Origin: CAYVHU01 sp964451415
GTDB lineage: Bacteria > Pseudomonadota > Alphaproteobacteria > Rhodospirillales > Magnetovibrionaceae
Direction: 5' to 3'
DNA length: 63,254 bases
Assembly: GCA_964451415.1 (NCBI GenBank)
Contig: CAYVHU010000016.1
Coordinates: forward strand, 1 to 63,254
Below the pieces are notes generated by a model. It made no database searches. It saw nothing but the letters and a program-made list of their open reading frames with translations, and had not been told where the DNA came from. Shown in pieces: positions 8,582 to 16,912 of the stretch. Numbering within the stretch: position 1 is the stretch's first letter; each line of letters opens with the position of its first letter. The translations under genes and the position numbers were made by a program.

Positions 8582-9075
8582 AGTCCCGGATGCGGGACGA
8601 TCATCAGCGTCACGTCCAATTCCTGCGTCAAGGAATCGAGCGCCATGCGCGAACGCAACCCCGGCGCACCGTGAGGCCGGGGCGAACCGATCACGACGAG
8701 ATCGAACGCGCCCCCGCCGGGCAACCCGCGCCGGGCGCACGAACGCAAACACGCGGCCGGTTTCCCCAGCACCAGTTCATGGCTATAGGCGATGTTCAAA
8801 GCCGCGGCCGCATCCGCCACGGGTGCGATGTCGGCGGCCACTTCACGCGTAATCTGGTTTTCGACATACTGACCAAAGCGAATTTGCGTCACCGCATTGT
8901 TGAGCCAGTCATCCCCCATCATACCCTTCCAGAAATCGGGCACGACCACCAGATGATGAAGCGCCGTCTCTCCGGATTGCCCGGCCAGAAGTTCCAGCGC
9001 CGCGCGTTCCGCGGCACGCGCACCGGGCGTTGCGTGACTGGCGAGCAACACCGATGAACACGGACCAGGGCTCAT
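8578..9075 (-). CDS. Universal-stress-protein-like (UspA family) protein
   Basis: A 165-residue alpha/beta protein with a UspA-like pattern: an N-terminal strand (SSVLLASHATPGARAAERAALELL), a variable middle, and the end signature DLVVIGSPRPHGAPGLRSRMALDSLTQELDVTLMIVP, resembling the Usp GxxGxx(S/T) nucleotide loop but degenerate. ATP binding is therefore uncertain. The start at 9075 is set by GGGGAGG eight bases upstream. It sits between the 52-aa membrane protein and the SRPBCC-like gene in the cassette. USPs next to transporters often act as regulatory subunits; that role here is inferred. Confidence 0.7.
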   Translation of the reverse strand: MSPGPCSSVLLASHATPGARAAERAALELLAGQSGETALHHLVVVPDFWKGMMGDDWLNNAVTQIRFGQYVENQITREVAADIAPVADAAAALNIAYSHELVLGKPAACLRSCARRGLPGGGAFDLVVIGSPRPHGAPGLRSRMALDSLTQELDVTLMIVPHPGL

Positions 9076-9129
9076 GGCGATTGCCTCCCCGGTCCGCACA
9101 CAGTCGGATTTTCTTCGCGAATAGGCCAA

Positions 9130-9288
9130 TTACCCGCCCGTCACATAAACGCCGAGCGCGATCAACAAGGCCAGCGCCAACGCGATCAAATCCTCGCGCC
9201 GGTCGCTGTGGAAGATCGACAAGGCCGAGCCCCGGTGGAATTTTATGTCACCTTCTTCTTGAATATCTATGTTTTGACTGTCAGTCAT
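9130..9288 (-). CDS. 52-residue single-pass membrane protein in the YeiH cassette
   Basis: A small protein: about 30 polar, charged residues (TDSQNIDIQEEGDIKFHRG) and then one transmembrane helix at the end (LIALALALLIALGVYVTGG). The start at 9288 is supported by GGGGGAG six bases upstream; an earlier in-frame start overlaps the transporter. It lies 13 bases after the transporter gene and 54 before the Usp gene, so it is in the same operon. By position it may be an accessory subunit of the YeiH-type transporter. No known family recognised. Confidence 0.7.
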   Translation of the reverse strand: MTDSQNIDIQEEGDIKFHRGSALSIFHSDRREDLIALALALLIALGVYVTGG

Positions 9289-9301
9289 GTCCGCTCCCCC
9301 C

Positions 9302-10864
9302 TTAAATGGTTTCACTGACAAACAACAAGATCACGATCAGCGACAACACCGCCTTGGCCGTACCGACCACGCCGCCAATCACCAAGGGCTGCCCACCGGC
9401 CTGTTTGATGGCCGACAGCGTAATCTGCATACCCAGACCGGTCAGTCCGAAGGCGAACAGCAAGGTGATCCACTGGCGGAACTTTTTGACCATTTTGGCC
9501 GTGTGGTAGACCGCGGAATGGGCGACCTTCAGAACCTTGTTCGCCCCTTTGGAAAGAACCCCGGCATTCACCAGACCGCGCAGCACAGCGGCGTCTTCAA
9601 CGCTCATGACTTTGCCGCTTTTGATCAAACGCCCCAACGCCTGTTGGCGGTCGATACGTTCGACCCTGCCGGCCTCGGTACCCAAGGTCTCGATTTGCGG
9701 GGCCTTGAGCAATTTTTCGGTCTTGATGGCATTGTCGAAGTACTTGCCTTTGTAATGTTCCACCGGGGCGAAGACCCCCGTGGACGACAGCGCGAACATC
9801 AAGATAAAGCCCAGCACGAAAAGCGGAAACTTTTCGAACATGACACGGCCGACATTGACGCTTTCTCCTGTCTGCGATTCCTCGCGGCGGACGTACCAGA
9901 CGGCCAGCCATAACACGATGATGGGCAGGAACAACACTCGCGTGATGTTGAAAATCTCCGCAACCTTCAGGGTTTCGATCCCATCGGGTTGGTAAGCCAG
10001 GGCCGCGCCCGCGACTTGCGCGGAATTCAGGATACCGGTTCCCGCCCACGCACCGAACTGCACGTAACTCAGGCCCAGCAACTGTCCGACCACCGGAAAC
10101 AGGAACATACACCCCACACCCCACAGCAATATGGTGCCGATGGTATAGGCAATTTCAACCGACTTGGCCTGCACCACCGGTGCCGCCGCCACGGTCGCGG
10201 ACACCCCGCACACCCCCATGCCCGCGGACAATACACCGCCCATGGAATTGGGGATTTTGCGTCTGCCCCCCATCCACAGCACCAGACCGACGGAGCCCAG
10301 CACGAAAAAACCGACCATGACGACCGACAGCTTGCCCAGATTGACCAACTCGCCCAAACTGTACAAGGTGCCGAGCAAGATGACCCCGGTCTTCAGACCG
10401 AGGCGCGAAAGGCGCACACCGTTTTCCGCCCATTGGGGCACGCCGAACACGTTCACCGTCACGATGCCCGCGACGATGCCGAGAACCACATAGTTAAGGC
10501 CGAGCACTTGATGAAGGTATTTCGCCCCCATGACCGGCCCCAGCGACTTGCTGAGCACCGCAATCCAGGGCGCGCCATACCAGCGGATCAGCATCGCGAT
10601 TAAAAGAATGAAGATCGCCCCGGCGATGGCGGACAGATAATAATCCGCGTCCCCTTCCTTGTGCGTACCGAACAGATGCCACAAGCCGACCACCGCACCG
10701 AGAGCACCGAAGGCGTACCCCATGCCGATCATTTCTCCGGCATATTTCTTGGCGTGCAGATAGCCGATCAGGCCATCCATCAGGCCGCTCGATGCGAAAT
10801 AAGCGATTGCGAGAAAGACGACTCCCATAATCAAAAGAGCCGGATGTTTTTTCGTGTAAACCAT
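9302..10864 (-). CDS. YeiH-type putative sulfate/sulfite exporter family transporter
   Basis: A 520-residue polytopic membrane protein of the YeiH/UPF0324 family. It shows the family's conserved core (RLGLKTGVILLGTLYSLGEL, AGMGVCGVSATVAAAPV, AGTGILNSAQVAGAALAYQ). It is longer than E. coli YeiH because of extra N-terminal helices (first ~100 residues) and a hydrophilic insertion of about 80 residues before the last membrane segments. The start at 10864 is set by AAGGGGGG eight bases upstream. It is first gene of a four-gene cassette with its own promoter/operator (10984-11024). The family's substrate is not settled; sulfite or another organosulfur anion is possible. Confidence 0.85.
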   Translation of the reverse strand: MVYTKKHPALLIMGVVFLAIAYFASSGLMDGLIGYLHAKKYAGEMIGMGYAFGALGAVVGLWHLFGTHKEGDADYYLSAIAGAIFILLIAMLIRWYGAPWIAVLSKSLGPVMGAKYLHQVLGLNYVVLGIVAGIVTVNVFGVPQWAENGVRLSRLGLKTGVILLGTLYSLGELVNLGKLSVVMVGFFVLGSVGLVLWMGGRRKIPNSMGGVLSAGMGVCGVSATVAAAPVVQAKSVEIAYTIGTILLWGVGCMFLFPVVGQLLGLSYVQFGAWAGTGILNSAQVAGAALAYQPDGIETLKVAEIFNITRVLFLPIIVLWLAVWYVRREESQTGESVNVGRVMFEKFPLFVLGFILMFALSSTGVFAPVEHYKGKYFDNAIKTEKLLKAPQIETLGTEAGRVERIDRQQALGRLIKSGKVMSVEDAAVLRGLVNAGVLSKGANKVLKVAHSAVYHTAKMVKKFRQWITLLFAFGLTGLGMQITLSAIKQAGGQPLVIGGVVGTAKAVLSLIVILLFVSETI

Positions 10865-10983
10865 AGCAAAGCCCCCCTTGCCGTTGTATCCGATAGCATA
10901 AACCACGGCGCACGCTACGACGCACGCCAGTATACAAAGCCTCATAGATATAAACGCGCCATTACGGCGTATACATTACAACT

Positions 10984-11024
10984 CACTAATGTTTATATTA
11001 TACTTCACTAATATTAGTGTGTAA
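10984..11024 (-). promoter_or_regulatory. Promoter with operator palindrome in its spacer (YeiH cassette)
   Basis: On the minus strand, TTACAC (11019-11024) and TATAAT (10997-11002) are 16 bases apart, a good sigma-70 promoter for the cassette. The spacer is filled by a perfect 14-base palindrome, cactaatattagtg (11006-11019), and a half-site cactaatgtt lies at 10984-10993. A dimeric repressor bound here would block polymerase directly. The rest of the 292-base gap between folP and the transporter gene is AT-rich with no gene visible. Confidence 0.6.
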
Positions 11025-11156
11025 TCGGGGTACATATTTATTGCAAATATAGATGTTCATGGCAACATTATTAGGAAAAAAATATTGCACATAATACAAT
11101 TGTTTTTTCCGCTTTGACGCACTTGTATAAAATCGCCCCAAGAAACCGTTCAACGT

Positions 11157-11981
11157 TCAAGCGGGGGATTCGCCAATGGCCCGCCATAGGCAAAGCGCTT
11201 GCGCGGTTGCGGCGACGTCGTGAACGCGCAGGATATTCACACCTTGGGACACGCCCCAAAGCGCGGCGGCAAGGGATCCAGGCAACCGATTCTTCACATC
11301 TTCTTCTTGCGCGACGTGGCCGATGAAGCTTTTTCGCGAAACGCCCAAAAGTATCGGAAATCCAGATCGCGCGTACAGATCCAAACGATTCAGGATTTGC
11401 AGATTATGCTGAAGCGTTTTGCCGAAACCGATACCGGGATCAAGCGCAATGCATTCACGATCAATTCCCGCTTCCTCGCACACCGCCGCACGCTCCAGCA
11501 GGCTCGCCAACACCTCGCCCGGCGCATCAACGTACAAAGGGGCCGTCTGCATGGTTCCCGGCGTCCCTTGCATGTGCATCAAGACAACCGATGCATTCGA
11601 ATCCGCCGCAACATCCAGCGATCCGTCCCCCGTCAAGGCCGCGACATCGTTGACGATCGACGCGCCCGCCGCCAACGCGGCGCGCATCACATCGGCGTGT
11701 CGCGTGTCGATCGACACCTTGACGCCCCGCGCGGCCAAACGAGAAACGACACCTTGAGTGCGGCGGATTTCTTCTTGAATGGCGACGGGCGCGGCCCCCG
11801 GACGCGTACTTTCACCGCCGACGTCAATGATGTCAGCGCCTTCGTCCACCATCTTAAGTCCGCGCGCCACGGCGGCGTCACACGAGAACGCTTCCCCACC
11901 ATCGGAAAAACTGTCGGGGGTGGCGTTGACGATGCCCATGATCAAGGGTCGATTCAAATCGAACCCGGCAAACGTCCTCAT
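11157..11981 (-). CDS. folP: Dihydropteroate synthase
   Basis: A 274-residue TIM-barrel enzyme that joins p-aminobenzoate to dihydropterin pyrophosphate in folate synthesis; the sulfonamide target. Signatures: GIVNATPDSFSDGG at the N-terminus, GGESTRPGA, and the C-terminal SRKSFIG loop. The start at 11981 is favoured by a GGGGGG run five bases upstream; an alternative start at 12011 lies 30 bases further upstream. It follows ftsH by 63 bases and is likely its operon partner. Confidence 0.95.
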   Translation of the reverse strand: MRTFAGFDLNRPLIMGIVNATPDSFSDGGEAFSCDAAVARGLKMVDEGADIIDVGGESTRPGAAPVAIQEEIRRTQGVVSRLAARGVKVSIDTRHADVMRAALAAGASIVNDVAALTGDGSLDVAADSNASVVLMHMQGTPGTMQTAPLYVDAPGEVLASLLERAAVCEEAGIDRECIALDPGIGFGKTLQHNLQILNRLDLYARSGFPILLGVSRKSFIGHVAQEEDVKNRLPGSLAAALWGVSQGVNILRVHDVAATAQALCLWRAIGESPA

Positions 11982-12044
11982 CTTTCCCCCCAACGCGAAA
12001 CGCCGCGACACAGCGCGGCGTTTCGTCGCTTCTTGAACACGAGG

Positions 12045-13994
12045 TTAACCTTCCGGCTGCGGCTGCGCACCGCCAAGACCATCAGAAGAAGTATCTTCTT
12101 TTTTGCCTTTGCCCGATGTCGGCACCGACGCCTTGGCGCCACCTTCGCTTGACGCATCGTCGGGATCGGGACGATGAACGCCTTTGCCCGCAAGAATATC
12201 GTTGACCTCGTCGCCGGACAGGGTTTCGTATTCCAGCAATGCTTTGGTCACAGCTTCCAATTCATCGCGATGTTTCGTGAGAATCTGCCGGGCATGGCCT
12301 TCGGCTTCGTCAATAAAACGCCGGATTTCCTGGTCAATCAGATTCGCCGTTTGTTCCGATACATTCTTATGCTGGGTGATGCTATGGCCGAGAAAGACCT
12401 CTTCGTCATTCTCAGAATACCGCAACGGCCCCAATTTTTCCGAGAATCCGAATTCGCTGACCATCCGGCGCGCCATGCTGGTGGCCTGCTGGATGTCATT
12501 GCCAGCACCGGTCGTCACATTTTCCACACCGAACACCAGTTCTTCCGCCACACGTCCGCCGAACATCATCGCCAGTTTGGATTCCAGCTGCTTGAGCGAC
12601 AACGTATACTGATCGCGTTCGGGCAGGTTCATGGTCAGGCCCAACGCACGACCGCGCGGAATGATCGTCACCTTATGCAAGGGATCGCATTTCGGCATAT
12701 GAATGCCAACCAGGGCGTGTCCCGCTTCGTGGTAGGCGGTGAGTTGCTTTTCCTCATCCGTCATCACCATGGAGCGTCGCTCAGCCCCCATCATCACCTT
12801 GTCCTTGGCCGTCTCGAAATCCGCCATGGTGACCAGACGTTTGCCCGTGCGCGCCGCAATCAAGGCCGCCTCGTTCACCAGATTGGCAAGATCGGCACCT
12901 GAAAATCCGGGTGTACCGCGCGCGATGGTGCGCGCCACCACATCGGGCGCCAAAGGCACCTTGCGCATGTGCACCTGAAGGATTTTTTCGCGCCCCAGGA
13001 TATCGGGATTGTTCACCGTGACCTGACGATCAAAACGTCCCGGACGCAGCAACGCCGGATCCAGAACGTCCGGCCGGTTGGTCGCCGCAATCAAAATCAC
13101 GCCTTCGTTGGATTCAAAACCGTCCATTTCAACCAGCAACTGGTTGAGCGTCTGCTCGCGTTCGTCGTTGCCGCCGCCAAGACCGGCGCCGCGATGACGG
13201 CCCACCGCATCGATTTCATCGATAAAGATAATACACGGGGCGTTCTTTTTGCCCTGTTCGAACATATCGCGCACTCGCGACGCGCCGACGCCGACAAACA
13301 TCTCCACGAAGTCGGAACCGGAAATCGTGAAAAACGGGACATTGGCTTCGCCCGCAATGGCGCGCGCCAGAAGCGTCTTGCCGGTGCCCGGCGGCCCCAC
13401 CAGCAAACAGCCTTTGGGGATTTTACCCCCAAGACGTTGAAACTTGTGCGGGTCTTTCAAGAATTCGACGATTTCCTCAAGCTCCTGCTTGGCTTCGTCG
13501 ATACCGGCCACATCATCGAACGTGACGCGCCCTTGTTTTTCCGTCAGCAATTTTGCCTTGGATTTGCCGAATCCCATCGCTTTTCCACCTGCGCCGCCTT
13601 GCATCTGACGCAGAAAGAACACCCACACCCCAATCAATATCAGGAAGGGAAACCACGAAACCAAAATGCCCACGAGGGAAAACTGTCCGTCTTCCGCCGG
13701 TACGGCCTGAACCCGAACCTTGTTCTTGGTCAGCCGTCCAATCAAGCTGGCATCTTGCGGCGCAAATGCCGAAAAAGCGCGCCCGTCCGTGAAATGTCCA
13801 CCAATCTTCATGCCGGACTTGGCCCCGACAAGGGTCACATCGCGAATTTCGCCTTTGTCCACCGCAATCAAAAATTCAGAATAGACAAGATTGCTCTGGC
13901 TCGTCGGCTGACGCGACCCCTGGAACATGTTGAAAAGCGCGAACAGCAAAAAGGCGATGATAACCCAAAAAATTATGTTTTTGCTGATATTCAA
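12045..13994 (-). CDS. ftsH: ATP-dependent zinc metalloprotease FtsH
   Basis: A 649-residue inner-membrane AAA+ protease that degrades unassembled membrane proteins and regulators such as sigma-32 and LpxC. Two N-terminal membrane segments (about 5-24 and 106-126) flank a small periplasmic domain. Walker A GPPGTGKT, Walker B CIIFIDEIDAVG, the SRH arginines and the zinc-site HEAGH are intact. The start is a TTG at 13994 with AAGGA seven bases upstream; no in-frame ATG lies nearby. The C-terminal ~35 residues are Gly/Ser-rich. Confidence 0.97.
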   Translation of the reverse strand: MNISKNIIFWVIIAFLLFALFNMFQGSRQPTSQSNLVYSEFLIAVDKGEIRDVTLVGAKSGMKIGGHFTDGRAFSAFAPQDASLIGRLTKNKVRVQAVPAEDGQFSLVGILVSWFPFLILIGVWVFFLRQMQGGAGGKAMGFGKSKAKLLTEKQGRVTFDDVAGIDEAKQELEEIVEFLKDPHKFQRLGGKIPKGCLLVGPPGTGKTLLARAIAGEANVPFFTISGSDFVEMFVGVGASRVRDMFEQGKKNAPCIIFIDEIDAVGRHRGAGLGGGNDEREQTLNQLLVEMDGFESNEGVILIAATNRPDVLDPALLRPGRFDRQVTVNNPDILGREKILQVHMRKVPLAPDVVARTIARGTPGFSGADLANLVNEAALIAARTGKRLVTMADFETAKDKVMMGAERRSMVMTDEEKQLTAYHEAGHALVGIHMPKCDPLHKVTIIPRGRALGLTMNLPERDQYTLSLKQLESKLAMMFGGRVAEELVFGVENVTTGAGNDIQQATSMARRMVSEFGFSEKLGPLRYSENDEEVFLGHSITQHKNVSEQTANLIDQEIRRFIDEAEGHARQILTKHRDELEAVTKALLEYETLSGDEVNDILAGKGVHRPDPDDASSEGGAKASVPTSGKGKKEDTSSDGLGGAQPQPEG

Positions 13995-14260
13995 AATCGT
14001 TTCCTTAATTCATAGACCCAAGAAGCTCCAACAACGCCAACCACAAGCCGGTTCAAGCGCCGTCTGCCAAATTCCACCAGCCAAACCCCACCGGGTGAAC
14101 TCTGCATTTCATCATTCGACGAAAAGCCTCATGATCTTTTTACATGCCTTTACGTTCTATTCGCACCAAGGCTCACCGCCCCAGGGGAAAAGTCTGCTTT
14201 GGATGTAAGACCTTTGGACGCCCGGGGCAAGGGGCTGATGGAAAAACCGCAGTATCTTAG
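13995..14260. other. tilS-ftsH intergenic region
   Basis: About 270 bases without a gene. It must hold the ftsH leader and perhaps its promoter. A CTTGAA resembling a heat-shock -35 is present on the minus strand, but no matching CCCCAT-type -10 is seen. A short tRNA-Leu-like word was examined and rejected. Confidence 0.3.
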
Positions 14261-14317
14261 GGTCCAGACTCATTCAAATGAGTCTGGACCTTAGCATTTC
14301 CCCACGCCGGCGTGGGG
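14261..14317. repeat. Two adjacent palindromes covering the tilS 3' end
   Basis: The bases at 14261-14274 (ggtccagactcatt) are the exact reverse complement of 14277-14290, leaving a 2-base loop. Next to this lies a perfect 18-base palindrome, ccccacgccggcgtgggg, at 14300-14317, followed on the plus strand by a T-rich tract. The pair encodes the last residues and stop codon of TilS and could form strong hairpins in either transcript. A degenerate half copy of the first palindrome occurs at 62037-62059, suggesting a dispersed repeat. Confidence 0.75.
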
Positions 14318-15335
14318 CTTCTTTTCGAATACGCACCTCGTCGGCGGCACGCTCAATCACGCAGCCCGCCAAGGTGCGGGCCTTGGGCGCCGTCGCACAA
14401 GGTCGCGAAAGCCAATCCAAAAGTCGCCGCATCTTGACCTGACGCGGCCCATACGCGCGAGCCCCCAAACGCTGCAAGAAGCGCGACATGGCACGAACCT
14501 GTAGCGGTTCGGGCAACGCCGCAAAAGCCCTTGCGTCCAGCAAAAGCGTCCCGGGCGCACCACGACGAACAGAGGCGGCTTCAAAGGCCGTGACGCCGCG
14601 TTCCAGGATGTCCGTCACCCGGCGCGCGGCGCGCGCGGCCCCAGCCAAACGTTCCGCACTCACACCCTCTTCACGCAGACGTATCAACATCTGACGAACA
14701 CGCACCCGTTCGAACTTCCGCTGCGTGTTCGACGGGTCCTCGATCCAGGCCTGTGCACGAGCTTGCAACGTGGCAACAAGACGCGCCTTCGGCACGTCCA
14801 GAAACGGACGGCACAACATCACCTCACCGGCAGGTGGCAACCTGCGGAGCGGTGCCATCGCCGCCAAACCGAAAAGCGTGCTGCCACGTTTGAGACGCAT
14901 CACAAAGGTTTCCGCCTGATCGTCTTGATGGTGCGCCGTCAACAACCACCCCACTGAAGATGACCGACACCACCCCTCCATCAAGTCGTAACGGGCTTGA
15001 CGAGCGCGCGCCTGCACGCCACTGCGCACCCGCGCGCCGTCACGCCACGTAAGAATATGATGATCCACACCAAAATGAGAAAGCCACCGGCCGACCTGGT
15101 CGGCTTCGGCCCTGGATTCGGCGCGCAGCCCATGATCGACACTTAACGCCGTCACACAAACGTCGTACGCGCGCCCCCAAGCCGCAGCCAACACAGCCAG
15201 CGCCACACTATCTGCCCCGCCGGAAACCGCCACCGCTATGCCCGCCGGGCGACGCCCGAGGGAAGTCTCGAAAAAAGGGGCCATCAAACGAGCAAATTCA
15301 TCTTGCTCAAGCGCTTGTGCAGAATGTTCGGACAT
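14274..15335 (-). CDS. tilS: tRNA(Ile)-lysidine synthase
   Basis: A 353-residue N-type ATP pyrophosphatase that makes lysidine at C34 of the AUA-reading tRNA-Ile, an essential reaction. The P-loop SGGADS and the downstream HHQDDQAET motif are clear. Its C-terminus (RRRGEMLRSRLI) is encoded by two palindromes and may not be native. I chose the ATG at 15335; a TTG further upstream (15392) would overlap cpoB by 35 bases. Ribosome-binding signals are weak in both cases. It follows cpoB in the Tol-Pal run. Confidence 0.9.
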   Translation of the reverse strand: MSEHSAQALEQDEFARLMAPFFETSLGRRPAGIAVAVSGGADSVALAVLAAAWGRAYDVCVTALSVDHGLRAESRAEADQVGRWLSHFGVDHHILTWRDGARVRSGVQARARQARYDLMEGWCRSSSVGWLLTAHHQDDQAETFVMRLKRGSTLFGLAAMAPLRRLPPAGEVMLCRPFLDVPKARLVATLQARAQAWIEDPSNTQRKFERVRVRQMLIRLREEGVSAERLAGAARAARRVTDILERGVTAFEAASVRRGAPGTLLLDARAFAALPEPLQVRAMSRFLQRLGARAYGPRQVKMRRLLDWLSRPCATAPKARTLAGCVIERAADEVRIRKEAPRRRGEMLRSRLI

Positions 15336-15357
15336 GGCGTGTCTCAGACATGGCGTG

Positions 15358-16638
15358 TCATGGACATTTGAGGCGAGCAGACTCCCGCTCAAGGATGGTT
15401 TTGATGTTGGCCTTCAACGGAGTGAATTCCTTACGCAGTTTGGCAAAGGTCGTGCACGCATCCTTCGGTTTTTTCAAACTGGCCAAAGACATGCCAAGCT
15501 TCAATAAGGAATCTGCCGCCTTCACGCCCTTGGGAGCCTTCTTGTAAGCGGCAAAAAAAGCCTGGGCCGCATCCATGTAACGCTTGCGTACGTAATAGGT
15601 TTCCCCCAACCAATAACGCGCATTCTCACTCAAGGGATTATCGCCATAGGTAGCGATAAACGCCTTAAAGGCACCTTCCGCCTCATCATAGCGGGCCTGA
15701 CGCGTTAAGTTAAAGGCGTAGCGATAACGCTCCTTCGGCGTCCCCGGGGGCAGAATGGACGGTGCCGGTTCGGCCGCCCCCGCCTCTTGTGCCGGTGACG
15801 TCTGAGAGCGTGACGGGGCTTGAGGGGTTTGGCTCGACGCCGACGTGGTTGCGGAACCGCTTGCACGGGGAAGCGTTTCTTTCTTCAAAACCGTTTCCGG
15901 GATCGTACCGAGAATGCGCGGCGGCGCCCCTGGTGCTGCCGCCACACCGCGCGGCGGTGCCATTGCGCCAATCCTAGACACACCTGCAGGCGCAGGCGCC
16001 GGTGACACACGCGGCGTGGTCCCGCTTTCGCCCCCGCCGCCGACCGGAAGCGACGCCCTTTCCAAACGAGAAAGACGATAAGCCAGGTCCTTGACCAGCT
16101 TATCGAACCGCGCCGATAACTGATCGACACGATATGACAATGTTTCCGTCTTACCGGTCGACCCGCGCACTTCGTCTTCCAAGGTGCTTAAACGCACCAA
16201 GATACGCGACAGAGGCGTCTCGCCGGAGGTGAAATCAACCACCGGGGCCGGTGTCATCTTGCCGCGCGAAGGCGTCGGAGTTTGTGTTGCTGTCGTGGAC
16301 GAGGCTGGCGAAGGCCTCACGATAGACGGTCCCACGCTAGACGGCCTGCGCGCAATTTGCTGGTTCAGCGTCCGAATATCACGCTCCAGACGATCCAAAC
16401 GGTCCAATAAGGGCTGGGTGCCATCACGATACTGAACCCCGCCCTGAGGCAGGGTGCCGCCCTGAGGCAGGGTGCCGCCGCCCTGGGGCAGGGTGCCGCC
16501 CTGGGGCAGGGTCAAGTTCTGCGCCCGGGAAGAACCCGCAACGATCACGACAAAAAGAAACAAAGCCGCCCCCATAAAGGCGCGCAAAAGCGCGCCCCTG
16601 CGCGGCGGCAAAATCGAATAACAGCTCTTATTCACCAT
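15358..16638 (-). CDS. cpoB: Cell division coordinator CpoB (YbgF)
   Basis: A 426-residue periplasmic protein. The signal peptide ends near residue 39 (GSSRA/QN). A short tract of four TLPQGG repeats follows, then a trimerising coiled coil (LLDRLDRLERDIRTLNQQI), a long Pro/Ser/Thr linker, and a C-terminal TPR domain (RYAFNLTRQARYDEAEGAFK onward). CpoB binds TolA and tunes PBP1B during constriction. It lies after pal, as in most proteobacteria, though separated by 274 bases with a hairpin. The TLPQGG tract is a DNA tandem repeat. Confidence 0.93.
   Translation of the reverse strand: MVNKSCYSILPPRRGALLRAFMGAALFLFVVIVAGSSRAQNLTLPQGGTLPQGGGTLPQGGTLPQGGVQYRDGTQPLLDRLDRLERDIRTLNQQIARRPSSVGPSIVRPSPASSTTATQTPTPSRGKMTPAPVVDFTSGETPLSRILVRLSTLEDEVRGSTGKTETLSYRVDQLSARFDKLVKDLAYRLSRLERASLPVGGGGESGTTPRVSPAPAPAGVSRIGAMAPPRGVAAAPGAPPRILGTIPETVLKKETLPRASGSATTSASSQTPQAPSRSQTSPAQEAGAAEPAPSILPPGTPKERYRYAFNLTRQARYDEAEGAFKAFIATYGDNPLSENARYWLGETYYVRKRYMDAAQAFFAAYKKAPKGVKAADSLLKLGMSLASLKKPKDACTTFAKLRKEFTPLKANIKTILERESARLKCP
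16441..16512. repeat. 18-bp in-frame tandem repeat in cpoB
   Basis: Units of gccctgaggcagggtgcc begin at 16441 and 16459, a 21-base variant begins at 16477 and a further unit at 16498. They encode TLPQGG hexapeptides just after the CpoB signal peptide. Confidence 0.9.
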
Positions 16639-16700
16639 ACAAGCGATCCGTCATCGTCGTGACCATATTGATGGTCGCAATCATACTTCAATATTCTACC

Positions 16701-16744
16701 ATTGCCGTTTTGGGCATTGCCGTTTTGGCATTGCCGTTTTGGGC
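16701..16744. repeat. 14-15-bp intergenic tandem repeat
   Basis: Three consecutive units of attgccgttttgggc (15, 14 and 15 bases) lie between pal and cpoB, in the leader region of cpoB. A plus-strand frame through them looks membrane-like only because of the repeat. Confidence 0.9.
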
Positions 16745-16809
16745 AACGTCATGGTGGTACGCCAATTCGGCAAAAATAGGGCGTGAAAATTCACACACCA
16801 CCAAAAGAC

Positions 16810-16854
16810 GAGGCGTCGGTCTCGTTCAAAAACCCCGAACGAAGCCGACGCCTC
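16810..16854 (-). terminator. Strong hairpin between pal and cpoB (terminator or attenuator)
   Basis: A 10-bp perfect outer stem (gaggcgtcgg with ccgacgcctc) and a 6-bp inner stem (tcgttc with gaacga) form a hairpin around a short loop. On the minus strand it is followed by GTCTTTTGG, a modest U run. It sits between pal and cpoB, so it may partly terminate the tol-pal transcript or stabilise its 3' end. Confidence 0.55.
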
Positions 16855-16912
16855 CCAAAAACGCTGCATCTGCCACTACGCTCAGAACAACCGTTCTGCG
16901 AAACGCGCAGCT

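Noticed and set aside
13995..14060. Heat-shock sigma-32 promoter for ftsH
   Set aside because: A CTTGAA box exists on the minus strand but no CCCCAT-type -10 at the right distance.
14049..14110. tRNA-Leu-like word on the minus strand (ggtggaatttggcagacg)
   Set aside because: No T-arm consensus, no pairing acceptor stem and no anticodon arm of the right size follow; it is a chance similarity or at best a remnant.
16441..16744. Regular repeats considered as CRISPR
   Set aside because: Units are directly adjacent without unique spacers and are too short; no cas gene is present.
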